Position numbers and translations under genes: made by a program | NCBI GenBank assembly: GCA_030065875.1 | Contig: JASJCR010000027.1 | Coordinates: 1-49,612, forward strand | Direction of reading: 5' to 3' | Source of the DNA: Ardenticatenaceae bacterium | Lineage (GTDB): Bacteria > Chloroflexota > Anaerolineae > Promineifilales > Promineifilaceae | DNA length: 49,612 bases | The notes under the pieces: generated by a model | Database searches by the model: none | Seen by the model: only the letters and a program-made list of their open reading frames with translations | What the model was told of the DNA's origin: nothing | Shown here: positions 40,452 to 48,590 of the stretch, piece after piece | Layout: each line of letters begins with the position of its first letter | Numbering within the stretch: position 1 is the stretch's first letter

Positions 40452-41717
40452 ATGACGATCAATGTTATCGTACCTGAACTGGGTGAATCTGTGGTGGAGG
40501 CCACGATCGCCTCCTGGCTTGTCGCCGTCGGGGAAGCGGTTAAAGAAGGGGATGCTCTGGTTGAGCTGGAAACCGATAAGGTAAGTGTCGAGGTTCCTGC
40601 CCCGGCCGATGGGGCCCTGTTAGAAATTACGGCGCAGGAAGGGGATGATGTCAATATCGGTGATGTCATCGGCATCATGGACGGGCAGGCCAATGGAACG
40701 GCTGCCTCGCCATCAACCCAGCCGGCCACCGCCCCGTCCGAAAGTAAAACAATTGGAGAGACCGCTCCAGCCGCCATCAGCGGCGATGCCACACCGGTAG
40801 CCCGGCGCATGGCGGCCGCTGAAGGGGTTGATCTGACTAGTGTGACCGGCACCGGCACCAGCGGCCGCATCACCAAACAAGATGTTAGCAATCATCTTCA
40901 GCAGCCCGACCCTGCCGGCCCAATCGGGGTTCCGACAGCGCCCATCACCCAACCGGTTGTCCCAGCCCCCCTCACAACGGCCGACCCGCAGCCCCGCATT
41001 AAGCTTTTTGAAGAAGATCGCAGCGAAGAGCGGCAAAAAATGTCGCGGCGGCGGCGCACAATCGCCAAACGTCTGGTTGAAGCCCAGCAAACGGCGGCCA
41101 TGCTCACGACGTTTAACGAAATTGACATGTTCAACGTCATTGATTTGCGATCCCGTCGTAAAGAACAATTTGAAGAAAGCACCGGCGTCCGCCTCGGGTT
41201 TATGTCCTTTTTTGTCAAAGCCAGCGTGGCCGCGCTCAAAAAGTTTCCGCGCTTAAACGCCGAGATTGACGGTGATGAAATCGTGCTCAAGCATTATTAC
41301 GATATCGGCATCGCCGTTGGAGCAGAAGAAGGATTGGTTGTGCCGGTGGTTCGGGATACGGATAAACTCTCTTTTGCTCAAATCGAATCTAAAATTCGCG
41401 GCTTTGGGAAACAGGCCCGCGAGGGCACCCTCACGCTGGAAGATCTCGTTGGAGGTACGTTTACGATCACCAACGGCGGTATTTTTGGCTCGATGCTCAG
41501 CACCCCCATTCTCAATGCGCCCCAGGTTGGGATTTTAGGGATGCACAATATTGTCGAACGGCCGGTGGTCGTCGACGGTGAAATTATCGCGCGGCCGATC
41601 ATGTATGTGGCCCTCAGTTATGACCATCGCATTGTCGACGGGGCGGAAGCGGTACGCTTCCTGTATACGATTAAAGAACTGATTGAAGATCCCGAGCGGC
41701 TGCTGCTCGAAGGATAA
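40452..41717 (+). CDS. sucB: Dihydrolipoyllysine-residue succinyltransferase (E2)
   Basis: E2 forms the core of the 2-oxoglutarate dehydrogenase complex and makes succinyl-CoA. The 421-residue protein has a lipoyl domain (1-75; lipoyl Lys43 in ETDKVSVEV), a Pro/Ala linker and an E1/E3-binding domain (about 118-150, [19 protein letters not shown], then [13 protein letters not shown]). The catalytic domain follows, with YDHRIVDG (His392, Asp396) and [21 protein letters not shown] at 40441-40444 supports ATG 40452. It is in the same operon order as sucA. Confidence 0.95.
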   Translation: MTINVIVPELGESVVEATIASWLVAVGEAVKEGDALVELETDKVSVEVPAPADGALLEITAQEGDDVNIGDVIGIMDGQANGTAASPSTQPATAPSESKTIGETAPAAISGDATPVARRMAAAEGVDLTSVTGTGTSGRITKQDVSNHLQQPDPAGPIGVPTAPITQPVVPAPLTTADPQPRIKLFEEDRSEERQKMSRRRRTIAKRLVEAQQTAAMLTTFNEIDMFNVIDLRSRRKEQFEESTGVRLGFMSFFVKASVAALKKFPRLNAEIDGDEIVLKHYYDIGIAVGAEEGLVVPVVRDTDKLSFAQIESKIRGFGKQAREGTLTLEDLVGGTFTITNGGIFGSMLSTPILNAPQVGILGMHNIVERPVVVDGEIIARPIMYVALSYDHRIVDGAEAVRFLYTIKELIEDPERLLLEG

Positions 41718-41812
41718 ATGGGTGATAGGTGATGGGTGATAGGTTTTGGATTGTGTTGCCAACCCCTAACACCTAACACCTAATACCTAACACCCAATAC
41801 CCAACACCTACT
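41718..41812. repeat. Inverted pair of heptad arrays
   Basis: GGGTGAT, AGGTGAT, GGGTGAT (41721-41741) face CACCTAA, CACCTAA, TACCTAA, CACCCAA, TACCCAA (41772-41806). The two arms can form a long imperfect hairpin across most of the sucB-epimerase gap. Confidence 0.8.
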
Positions 41813-42742
41813 ATGATGCGTTTTCTTATCACCGGTGGAGCCGGATTTTTAGGATCGGCTCTGGCCAACTCCCTGGTGGCCCAGGAACATGAAGTTCGCG
41901 TCATTGATGATTTGAGCAGTGGGAGTCGAGAATCGCTGCACCGGGATATCCATTTTACCCGCGGAGATGTCAACGACATTCCCAAATTGTGGTCGCTGCT
42001 GCAGGATATCGACTGTGTCTATCATCTGGCGGCGAGAGTCTCCGTCGCTGAATCGATTTTGTACCCACGGGACTACAACATCGCCAACGTCGGTGGAACG
42101 GTGAGCTTAATGGAAGCGATGCGCGACGCCGGCGTGCGGCGGGTCGTGCTGGCCTCATCAGGAGCGGTGTACGGTGAGCAAGAGAAGCAGCCGGTGGCCG
42201 AAACAGTAGCGCCTTCTCCTGATTCACCATACGCGGTCAGCAAACTTTCATCTGAATATTACGTTCATACCATCGGGAAGCTGTGGGGAATTGAAACGGT
42301 TGCTCTGCGAATATTTAACGCGTATGGGCCGGGCCAACATTTGCCGGTTTCCCACGCCCCGGTAGTCCCCCGATTTTTGAAGCAAGCTTTGAGCGGTGGT
42401 TCAATTGTGTTATTTGGGAGCGGGCTGCAAACGCGTGATTTTGTTTATGTTTCTGATGTTGTCGAGGCCCTAACTCGATCAGCCACCGCCAAGGGGGTTA
42501 ACCGGCAGGTTATTAACGTCGGGAGCGGCGTTGAAACCAACATTAGTCAGCTGGTTGATGTCATTGAAAAGGCGGCAGGGCGCACGGCAAACCGTCTTAT
42601 CAATCAGGAAAAAACGGGGGGGGTCCGGCGATTAACCGCCGATATTACCCTGGCGCGGGAGCTGTTGGGATTTGAACCACAGGTTGGTTTGTTACCGGGG
42701 CTGCAGTGTATTCTGGCAGAAGATCCCCGATTTAGCGTTTAG
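41813..42742 (+). CDS. NAD-dependent nucleotide-sugar epimerase (GalE/WbpP-like)
   Basis: The 309-residue extended SDR has FLITGGAGFLGSALA (TGxxGxxG, about 4-18), VIDDLSSGS, YHLAARVSV, ASSGAVYGE, the catalytic SPYAVSK (YxxxK) and RIFNAYGPGQ. These motifs match UDP-sugar 4-epimerases and related dehydratases. QTRDFVYVSDVVEA is also typical of the family. The exact sugar cannot be told. ATG 41813 and 41816 are both possible. It stands apart from sucA-sucB, separated by a heptad hairpin. Confidence 0.9.
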   Translation: MMRFLITGGAGFLGSALANSLVAQEHEVRVIDDLSSGSRESLHRDIHFTRGDVNDIPKLWSLLQDIDCVYHLAARVSVAESILYPRDYNIANVGGTVSLMEAMRDAGVRRVVLASSGAVYGEQEKQPVAETVAPSPDSPYAVSKLSSEYYVHTIGKLWGIETVALRIFNAYGPGQHLPVSHAPVVPRFLKQALSGGSIVLFGSGLQTRDFVYVSDVVEALTRSATAKGVNRQVINVGSGVETNISQLVDVIEKAAGRTANRLINQEKTGGVRRLTADITLARELLGFEPQVGLLPGLQCILAEDPRFSV

Positions 42743-42752
42743 CTATTGGCAA

Positions 42753-44417
42753 TTAGCTGTTGGCCTTTTTAAAGAAGCAGGTCGCCTGACCCAGCTGAAA
42801 GTGGGTAACCTGATCGGCTTCATCGGCAAAAAACTCTACAATCCCCATATCTCCAATAAATTGATTGCCGACCAGCGGCCGATAAATCATCACGGTTTCC
42901 CCTTCGTGCAGCTGCAGACGGCCGTCTTTGCGCTGTATCACGATCTCCTCTTGAGGATTGCGATTGTAGCGATCAACATAGGTGCCACAGTAGCGATCAA
43001 GTTCCTCGGCCTTGACTTCCACATCCTCCAGAAGTTCTATGCGATGGAACGGATATCCCCAAATCAAAATATCTTTGCAGCTGCCATCTTCTTCATCGAC
43101 AATCATCCAAACCGGAATGCGCACGCCGTGGGAGATCTCACCGTAAAATTCAGTTGGACCAACCTGCACGAGCGGCCGTTGACGTCCCTGATATTCAAGC
43201 AGAATTTGCCGGCCGATCATTTCCAAACGGGCAATTTCTCCCCGATCGAGATTGAGAAAGGTTCCCACATAATTTTTGGCTTCACGGGGGGCGGTTTTGC
43301 GAATCGCGGCCGGGGCCGAGGCATAAAAGGGATCTCTTTTGAGCAAATTTAACACCGTGTGCCACCCTTTCATGACCGTATCGAGCATTGGCGTGGTTTC
43401 CAAATAGGTAAATTGCATGATCACCCCGGCTCTCTGCAGCGTAAAAAGATCAAAAAAAGTTTGGAAACCGGGATTAACACCGCCGTGACGGGCGATTAGG
43501 GTTCCAGCATAGCGGCCGGTTTGCATCCCCAATCCATAGCCGGTGTAAATTTGCCAGAAAGGGTGGGCGGCGGATCGAACGTGCAAATCACAAGCGGGCG
43601 TTTGCATCTCCTGAACTGTGGCCGGTGCCAAAAACGACTCGCCATCGAGCGTGCCGTGATTGATGATCATCATCCCCAAACGGGCCAGATCGGCGGTTGA
43701 ACTGTAGCCAAAGCTTGATGGGTGACCGGCCTGATTGCGGGTCATCCGTCGCCTAACCGAAAGCTCTTCACCCTCTTTCTTTAAGTGTGGTAAGGCCAGT
43801 GGATAGGTCATCGCCACCGTTGGATCAAACGTGCTGTGATTCATGCCCAGTGGCTTAAACACCTGTTCCGTCACCAGATGGTCGTAATCGTGACCGGTGA
43901 CCGCTTCAGCGACATGGCCGGCCAGACAAAACGCGGTGTTGCTGTACTGGTGATAGCGGCCGGGTGCCCCAATAAAGCGGTAGTGGGGAATCTCTTCCCA
44001 AACAACGCGCCGCAGGGCATCGCGATCGCGGGGGCCGTAATCTCGTCCCCCAGACGGCAAACCGGAAGTATGGCTAAGCAAATGACGCAAGGTGATTTGT
44101 CGCCCGTATTCCATATTGGAAAATTTAAATTCCGGTAAATATTCCACAACCGGCCGATCGAGATCCAACACCTCTTGCTCGACCAGACGCATGATCATCG
44201 TGGCGCAAATTAATTTGCTTACGGAGCCGATGGCAAACAGGGTGTCAGGATTGACCGAACAGCCACCATCAATCAAATTGGTGGTGCCATAGCCGGCCGC
44301 GTGCGAAATTTGACCGTCCTGAATGAGAACGACCCCTACGCCAACAAAATGGCGTTCCTTTAATCCGGTCTGAATCAAATTTTCGAGGGCTAGGGCAGCA
44401 GAGTTATGTCGCAGCAT
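42753..44417 (-). CDS. Serine hydrolase, beta-lactamase class C-like
   Basis: The 554-residue protein has the SxxK motif FAIGSVSKL (Ser65, Lys68), the YxN motif HQYSN with Tyr near residue 162, and an HxG-type motif in RHGGVNPGF. These mark the penicillin-binding/beta-lactamase-like serine hydrolases (Pfam Beta-lactamase). After about residue 370 comes an extra beta-rich domain (YVGTFLNLDRGEIARLEMIG, then a second similar CGTYVDRYNR) seen in esterase-like members. There is no signal peptide, so it is probably cytoplasmic and may be an esterase or peptidase rather than a resistance enzyme. It converges with the epimerase gene. Confidence 0.88.
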   Translation of the reverse strand: MLRHNSAALALENLIQTGLKERHFVGVGVVLIQDGQISHAAGYGTTNLIDGGCSVNPDTLFAIGSVSKLICATMIMRLVEQEVLDLDRPVVEYLPEFKFSNMEYGRQITLRHLLSHTSGLPSGGRDYGPRDRDALRRVVWEEIPHYRFIGAPGRYHQYSNTAFCLAGHVAEAVTGHDYDHLVTEQVFKPLGMNHSTFDPTVAMTYPLALPHLKKEGEELSVRRRMTRNQAGHPSSFGYSSTADLARLGMMIINHGTLDGESFLAPATVQEMQTPACDLHVRSAAHPFWQIYTGYGLGMQTGRYAGTLIARHGGVNPGFQTFFDLFTLQRAGVIMQFTYLETTPMLDTVMKGWHTVLNLLKRDPFYASAPAAIRKTAPREAKNYVGTFLNLDRGEIARLEMIGRQILLEYQGRQRPLVQVGPTEFYGEISHGVRIPVWMIVDEEDGSCKDILIWGYPFHRIELLEDVEVKAEELDRYCGTYVDRYNRNPQEEIVIQRKDGRLQLHEGETVMIYRPLVGNQFIGDMGIVEFFADEADQVTHFQLGQATCFFKKANS

Positions 44418-44618
44418 GGGAAATTTTCGATTTTTGATTGGCGATTGACGAGGACATTGTACGCGAATTTGATTAGATCGCTAAATTTTGGTTGAAAAGT
44501 CGGGGTGGAAAATATTTCCGACCCTTTTAACCATAAATGGCTAACATTTCAGACATGCTTACAAAAACACACAATTAAATGGAATTTCGGCATTTTTGCA
44601 AAGAATATTTTTACTAAA
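44418..44618. other. Upstream region of the serine hydrolase gene
   Basis: AT-rich, no gene. The promoter of the minus-strand hydrolase should lie here, but no clear -35/-10 pair is visible. Confidence 0.35.
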
Positions 44619-44739
44619 AAAATAGCTAATTGCTAACAGCCAATTGCTAATCGCTAAAATCTAGCTATTGGTAAATGGCAATTAGCCATTATTCAGCTAT
44701 TGGCATTAATCGCGCTGCCCGACTCATAGCGGCGCAGCC
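44619..44739. repeat. Copy A of a duplicated heptad/gene-end segment
   Basis: This 121-base segment is repeated at 45248-45361 with the same order. Its last about 35 bases (ATTAATCGCGCTGCCCGACT, then CATAGCGGCGCAGCC) repeat the coding 3' end of the ABC-2 permease at 45315, so it contains a gene fragment. It carries 14 extra bases (CAGCCAATTGCTAA) and lacks seven bases relative to copy B. Between it and the NUDIX stop are 46 further bases of unknown origin. Confidence 0.88.
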
Positions 44740-44785
44740 TGCCAAAAATGGATCTTCATCACTCTCAATCAACCACCACATGCAC

Positions 44786-45244
44786 CTACCAGCGGGCCAC
44801 GATCGGCGGTTGACCATTTGACTTCAGCTCATTAAGTCGCCTGCGGCTGCCGGGTGAGATTTGATCCGGGAGCCTGGTCAGAGGGAAAAATTTTACCGCC
44901 TCGATTTCACCATCAGATTTGCCGGTCAGAGAGAAATCCCGGCTCAAAAAGACAATGACGTGGTCATTTTTGTAATCAAAGAAATTGCTGTAAGTGCCAA
45001 ACAGCGTCAAATCGTGCAGCGTGGCCCCGACCTCTTCGGCCGCTTCACGTCGAATCGCTTCGTCCAGCGTTTCGCTGCGCTTGACGCCCCCGCCAGGCAG
45101 ATACCAATGTCGCTGATAGGTGTGTTTGACCAGCAAAACCTGTTCGTCGCGGATCATGATCAGGCGCACGCCCAGGGTAATTGGCCGCAGGAAAAACCAG
45201 CGCAGCCGGTTGAGGCGGTACAAAATTTGAGGTAACAACTTCAT
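44786..45244 (-). CDS. NUDIX hydrolase
   Basis: The 152-residue NUDIX protein has a complete box: Gly52, Glu58, Arg66-Glu67, Glu70-Glu71, Gly73, in GGVKRSETLDEAIRRE and AAEEVG. The family cleaves nucleoside diphosphates linked to another group. Residues 1-24 (KLLPQILYRLNRLRWFFLRP) are basic and amphipathic. The gene stands between the two copies of a duplicated segment that includes a permease 3' end. This suggests that it was inserted behind the exporter genes. The substrate is unknown. Confidence 0.93.
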   Translation of the reverse strand: MKLLPQILYRLNRLRWFFLRPITLGVRLIMIRDEQVLLVKHTYQRHWYLPGGGVKRSETLDEAIRREAAEEVGATLHDLTLFGTYSNFFDYKNDHVIVFLSRDFSLTGKSDGEIEAVKFFPLTRLPDQISPGSRRRLNELKSNGQPPIVARW

Positions 45245-45247
45245 ATT

Positions 45248-45361
45248 AAAATAGCTAATTGCTAATCGCTAAAATCTAGCTATTGATAAATGGCAATTAG
45301 CAATTAGCCATTATTCAGCTATTGACATTAATCGCGCTGCCCGACTCATAGCGGCGCAGCC
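45248..45361. repeat. Copy B of the duplicated heptad/gene-end segment
   Basis: This is the counterpart of copy A (44619-44739). It lacks the 14-base insert of A and carries an extra CAATTAG. From about 45315 it overlaps the true C-terminal codons of the permease. Both length differences are multiples of seven. Confidence 0.88.
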
Positions 45362-46112
45362 CACCATAGAAAATAGCCACAGCCGCGATCCAGGACAGGG
45401 CGGCAGCGAGAACCATCACGCCAAGATTAGCCCACTCGGTCGTTTTGACCAGTCGGGCCGGAACCGCCCCGATAAAGAAGGCCGGCATGACCGTCGTCAG
45501 CAAAACACGGGCCGCGCCCCGGAACAGGGTATCGGGATAAAGGCTGAAGGTCAACATCGTCCCCAGCATCTGCTGGCTGGCATTTTGGGCGTTGCCCCAG
45601 AAAAACGCCAGCGACCCAGCGATGATTCCGTAAGCAGAGATAATCAGGGCGGCTAGAATAATGCCAATCGCCAGCAGGCCAAAGGCGGCCGGGGTTTTGG
45701 GAATAAACCAGAAAGCCAGAACCAGCCCAAAAATCACGTCGCCAATCGGCGAAATGTGCATCCGCGAAAAGATGACGTGGGCCAACAGATTGCGCGGAAA
45801 GACCAGGTAGTAATCAAGCCGCCCCTGGGCGATGATGTACGCCATGAAGCTGTAAATATTGCCGGTCAAAATCATGGTCAGGCCAAAGGCGGTGGCCGCA
45901 ATGCCGTACAGCATCGACAGATCGGGAAATTCATATCCACGAACCGCTCCAAAGCGATCAAAGAAGAAAAACCAAAACACCAGCATAATGGTGTTGTTGA
46001 GGACCATCCCAAAAATCTGGCTCCAGAAGCTGGCCCGATATTCCATGGCTGACGCCAGATTGAGAGCAAACAAGCCTTTTATGAAATGCCATTCGGCGCG
46101 TAGGTTGTTCAT
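45315..46112 (-). CDS. ABC-2 type exporter permease (second)
   Basis: The 265-residue integral membrane protein has six hydrophobic segments and an N-terminal cytoplasmic helix (NNLRAEWHFIKGLFALNLAS). The family pattern (MEYRASFWSQIFGMVLNNTI, then RLDYYLVFPRNLLAHVIF) is that of ABC2_membrane_6/DUF990-type permeases, which usually work in pairs with one ATPase. It follows its partner at 46287 after a heptad-filled gap of 174 bases. The exported substrate is unknown. The 3' end is duplicated at 44705-44739. Confidence 0.88.
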   Translation of the reverse strand: MNNLRAEWHFIKGLFALNLASAMEYRASFWSQIFGMVLNNTIMLVFWFFFFDRFGAVRGYEFPDLSMLYGIAATAFGLTMILTGNIYSFMAYIIAQGRLDYYLVFPRNLLAHVIFSRMHISPIGDVIFGLVLAFWFIPKTPAAFGLLAIGIILAALIISAYGIIAGSLAFFWGNAQNASQQMLGTMLTFSLYPDTLFRGAARVLLTTVMPAFFIGAVPARLVKTTEWANLGVMVLAAALSWIAAVAIFYGGLRRYESGSAINVNS

Positions 46113-46133
46113 GGTTGTTGATACCTCTTGGTT

Positions 46134-46196
46134 GGGTGTTGGGTGTTGGGTGTTGGGTGTTGGGTGTTGGGTGTTGGGTGTTGGGTGTTGGGTGTT
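46134..46196. repeat. Perfect tandem array (GGGTGTT)9
   Basis: Nine identical heptamers just upstream of the second permease start. Plus-strand frames across it translate to repeated artefactual peptides. It faces the C-rich array at 46236-46291. Confidence 0.97.
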
Positions 46197-46235
46197 GGCC
46201 AGGATAAATCATCACTCACTTTATGTCAACCTCTC

Positions 46236-46291
46236 CATCACCTATCACCTATCACCTATCACCTATCACCTACCACCTACCACCCATCATC
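46236..46291. repeat. Eight-unit array of TATCACC-type heptamers overlapping a stop codon
   Basis: CATCACC, TATCACC (four times), TACCACC (twice), CATCATC. The last unit contains the stop codon of the first permease (46287-46289). With the (GGGTGTT)9 array it forms an inverted pair across the intra-operon gap. Confidence 0.9.
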
Positions 46292-47096
46292 CGCCATTAA
46301 TCGCCAGTCGCTGGACCGCCCAGCGATACTGCAGCCACAGAATGACACCCAGGATAGCCAGCCAAAGCAGCTGCATTCCGAGGAAATCCACAAAGAGGGA
46401 CCATTCAAACCGGACAAACAGCCGGGCTGGGGCATAGGTCGTCAGCTGAAACGGCAGCGAACGGGCGATACCCTGCAGCCAATTGGGCAAGAAATCCAGG
46501 GGAAACATCAAACCGCCTAAAACAAAGACCAGCTTCTGGTAGATCAGTCGAAACGAACCGATATCTTCCGTCACAAAAGCCAGCAGGCCGATGATGCTCA
46601 AAGTAAAAAAGTCGAGCAACATCCCTCCGGCCATGATCAGCACTACCGGGGGGATAATCCACCAGTCGATCTGCGGAAGACCGGCATAGTAGAGAACAAT
46701 CGGCAGCCCCAGCAAAAATACCAATCCCATGCGAACCAGCGTCTCGCCTAAATTGTGAAAAAAGTGATAGACGAGGTAGTTGTACGGCCGCACGAGCCGG
46801 TAGGCGATTGAACCGTCTTTAACCTCTTCGCTGATGGCCAGATCGTGACGGGCCTTACCTAGCTCCATGGTCTCGGCGATGAGCAGGTACCAAATGACGT
46901 TGACAAACGTCAAACCGGCGATTTCTCGATCCGGGCTGCCTCCGTCACCGTACACGGCCGCCCACAGCTGGACAAAAATAAACATGATAAACAGAATAAA
47001 CAGCGAGCGGTTGAGGGTATCCCAAATATACGCCAGCTGATTCTGCAAATTGATGGCGGTCATCGACGTGTATTTATTAATTTTTGTGCTTAACAT
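46287..47096 (-). CDS. ABC-2 type exporter permease (first)
   Basis: The 269-residue membrane protein has six hydrophobic segments: about residues 30-50, 65-85, 115-140, 145-170, 185-205 and 235-260. The segment LAISEEVKDGSIAYRLVRPY between segments 2 and 3 is characteristic of ABC2_membrane_6 permeases. It would form a heterodimer with the permease at 45315 and use the ATPase at 47152. It follows the ATPase by 55 bases. Its stop codon lies in a heptad array. Confidence 0.88.
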   Translation of the reverse strand: MLSTKINKYTSMTAINLQNQLAYIWDTLNRSLFILFIMFIFVQLWAAVYGDGGSPDREIAGLTFVNVIWYLLIAETMELGKARHDLAISEEVKDGSIAYRLVRPYNYLVYHFFHNLGETLVRMGLVFLLGLPIVLYYAGLPQIDWWIIPPVVLIMAGGMLLDFFTLSIIGLLAFVTEDIGSFRLIYQKLVFVLGGLMFPLDFLPNWLQGIARSLPFQLTTYAPARLFVRFEWSLFVDFLGMQLLWLAILGVILWLQYRWAVQRLAINGG

Positions 47097-47151
47097 GACG
47101 ATCTCGCTTCACCCAAATTAGCTCGTCGCTGCGCGCTATTGAGCGAACAGG

Positions 47152-48141
47152 TCACGGCTCATGGCCGTTCTGGTAAATTTCTCGAATCACATCCTCCAGC
47201 GGCGGGTCCTGAACGTTGATGTCGTTAAACGGCCGGGTGTTCATAATTTGCTGGATCACCTGCTCAACCGATACCGCCTGGGCGTCAAACTCGAGCTTCA
47301 CCCCGTATGTTCCCTGCTTGAGCGTTTCCACGTGCGGCAGATGGAACGGCGAATCGAGGCGCTCGCCAAAACGGACGTCAATTACTTTTTTGGTCAGATA
47401 CTGCCGTTTGAGGATCGAGGTTCGGTTGTCAAAAATCATCCGGCCGTGGTTGATAATGATGACCCGCTTACAGAGGCTTTCGATATCGCCCGCGTCATGA
47501 CTGGTCAGAAATATCGTCGTATTGTCTTCCTCATTCAGCGCGCGGATCGCCCGGCGAATCTGTTGTTTGGCCACCACGTCCAGCCCGATCGTTGGCTCAT
47601 CTAAAAAGATAATGCGCGGCCGGTGCAGCAGTGAAGCGGCGATTTCACACTTCATCCGCTGCCCCAGGCTCAGCTTGCGCACCGGAATATGGAGCAGATG
47701 GCCGATCTGAAACGCCTCAACCAGAAAATCGCGCTGTTTTTTGAAGGCCGCGTCATCCAGTTCGTAAATCCTGGCAAACAGCTGGAAGGTATCGGCCGCG
47801 GGCAGGTGGTACCACAGCTGTGGTTTCTGCCCAAACACCGAGCCGATGTGATACGCCATCAGCCGTCGTTCTTTCCAAGGGGTGAACCCCAAAACGGTGG
47901 CTTCACCGGCCGTTGGAAAGAGGATCCCGGTCAACATCTTGATGGTGGTTGACTTGCCGGCTCCATTGGGGCCGATAAAGGCCAGCATTTCCCCTTCTTT
48001 CAGCGAAAAAGAAACGTCGGAAACGGCCGTGATCTCTTCGATTTGCGGCCGGAATAACGAGCGGAAGCTGCCGCGTAAACCAGGCGTTTTCTTTTTTAGC
48101 TGAAAGTTTTTCTCCAATCCGTTTACTTCAATGGCGTTCAT
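47152..48141 (-). CDS. ABC transporter ATP-binding protein
   Basis: The 329-residue ATPase of the exporter has Walker A GPNGAGKST (57-65), a Q-loop region in GSVFGQKPQLW, the signature LSLGQRMKCE (157-166), Walker B IIFLDEPTIGLD (Asp181, Glu182), and the switch His in LTSHDAGDIE. The C-terminal about 90 residues (YLTKKVIDVRFGERLDSPF, then LEFDAQAVSVEQVIQQI) are the extra domain of DrrA/NatA-type exporters. It is followed by two ABC-2 permeases in the same direction, so it is probably one exporter for an unknown compound. Confidence 0.95.
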   Translation of the reverse strand: MNAIEVNGLEKNFQLKKKTPGLRGSFRSLFRPQIEEITAVSDVSFSLKEGEMLAFIGPNGAGKSTTIKMLTGILFPTAGEATVLGFTPWKERRLMAYHIGSVFGQKPQLWYHLPAADTFQLFARIYELDDAAFKKQRDFLVEAFQIGHLLHIPVRKLSLGQRMKCEIAASLLHRPRIIFLDEPTIGLDVVAKQQIRRAIRALNEEDNTTIFLTSHDAGDIESLCKRVIIINHGRMIFDNRTSILKRQYLTKKVIDVRFGERLDSPFHLPHVETLKQGTYGVKLEFDAQAVSVEQVIQQIMNTRPFNDINVQDPPLEDVIREIYQNGHEP

Positions 48142-48183
48142 GGTTCACCTCATTTTTGCGGCCAATCGGCCCTTAAACAACAA

Positions 48184-48210
48184 AAAAGACGCGGGGCTGC
48201 CGCGTCTTTT
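48184..48210 (-). terminator. Terminator of the 45-residue small gene
   Basis: On the minus strand AAAAGACGCGG (48210-48200) pairs with CCGCGTCTTTT (48194-48184), followed by TTG. It comes 28 bases after the small gene's stop codon and 43 bases before the ABC ATPase start. Confidence 0.85.
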
Positions 48211-48237
48211 CAAAATTCGATTGGGTGTTGTTTTGTC

Positions 48238-48375
48238 TTATTTCAACGATTCAACCCGCTCCTTATATCCATGCGACAGCATTCGAATCTTGTCGGTTCC
48301 GACAAGAATAGATTGGACGTCTGCGACGTATGCCATAAACATGGGACACCAGGAATTGTGGTTTGAATTACTCAT
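48238..48375 (-). CDS. Small 45-residue protein of unknown function
   Basis: ATG 48375 opens a 45-codon frame ending at TAA 48240-48238. The protein begins MSNSNHNSWCPMFMAYVADV and ends GYKERVESLK. The codon use is ordinary, and a strong terminator follows immediately. It has no membrane segment; one Cys-Pro in SWCPMF stands out. There is no ribosome site; TTATCC upstream could be a -10 box for a leaderless mRNA. A CTTGTCGG/CCGACAAG palindrome lies inside (48290-48307). I do not recognise the family. Confidence 0.6.
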   Translation of the reverse strand: MSNSNHNSWCPMFMAYVADVQSILVGTDKIRMLSHGYKERVESLK

Positions 48376-48428
48376 CGTGCGGGAGAGGATAACATGGGGA
48401 TAGGGGAGGTGTCAAGGGGGAGGGGGAA

Positions 48429-48585
48429 TACGAAATACGAAATACGATTTACGATTTACGATTGGTTTGATTATTCGATTAGCTCGATTGGTTCGATTTA
48501 CGATTGGTCTTTATGGGAATAACGAATAATCAATGGTCAATAACCAATAACTAATAAACCAATACACCAATATACCAACAACAAA
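48429..48585. repeat. Mixed heptad arrays (TACGAAA/TACGATT and CCAATAA types)
   Basis: TACGAAA twice and TACGATT three times (48429-48463) are in strict phase. At 48537-48585 TCAATAA, CCAATAA, CTAATAA, ACCAATA, CACCAAT, ATACCAA, CAACAAA follow. The second array matches the ilvE upstream array (about 19838) in vocabulary. Confidence 0.85.
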
Positions 48586-48590
48586 TCCAC

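Noticed and set aside
42753..44417. Antibiotic-resistance beta-lactamase
   Set aside because: There is no signal peptide and an extra C-terminal domain is present; esterase/peptidase-like members of the family fit better.
45958..46520. Frames translating to repeated peptides (WVLGVGC, HPTPNTQ) around 46134-46196
   Set aside because: They are read-through of the (GGGTGTT)9 array and of the permease complement, not proteins.
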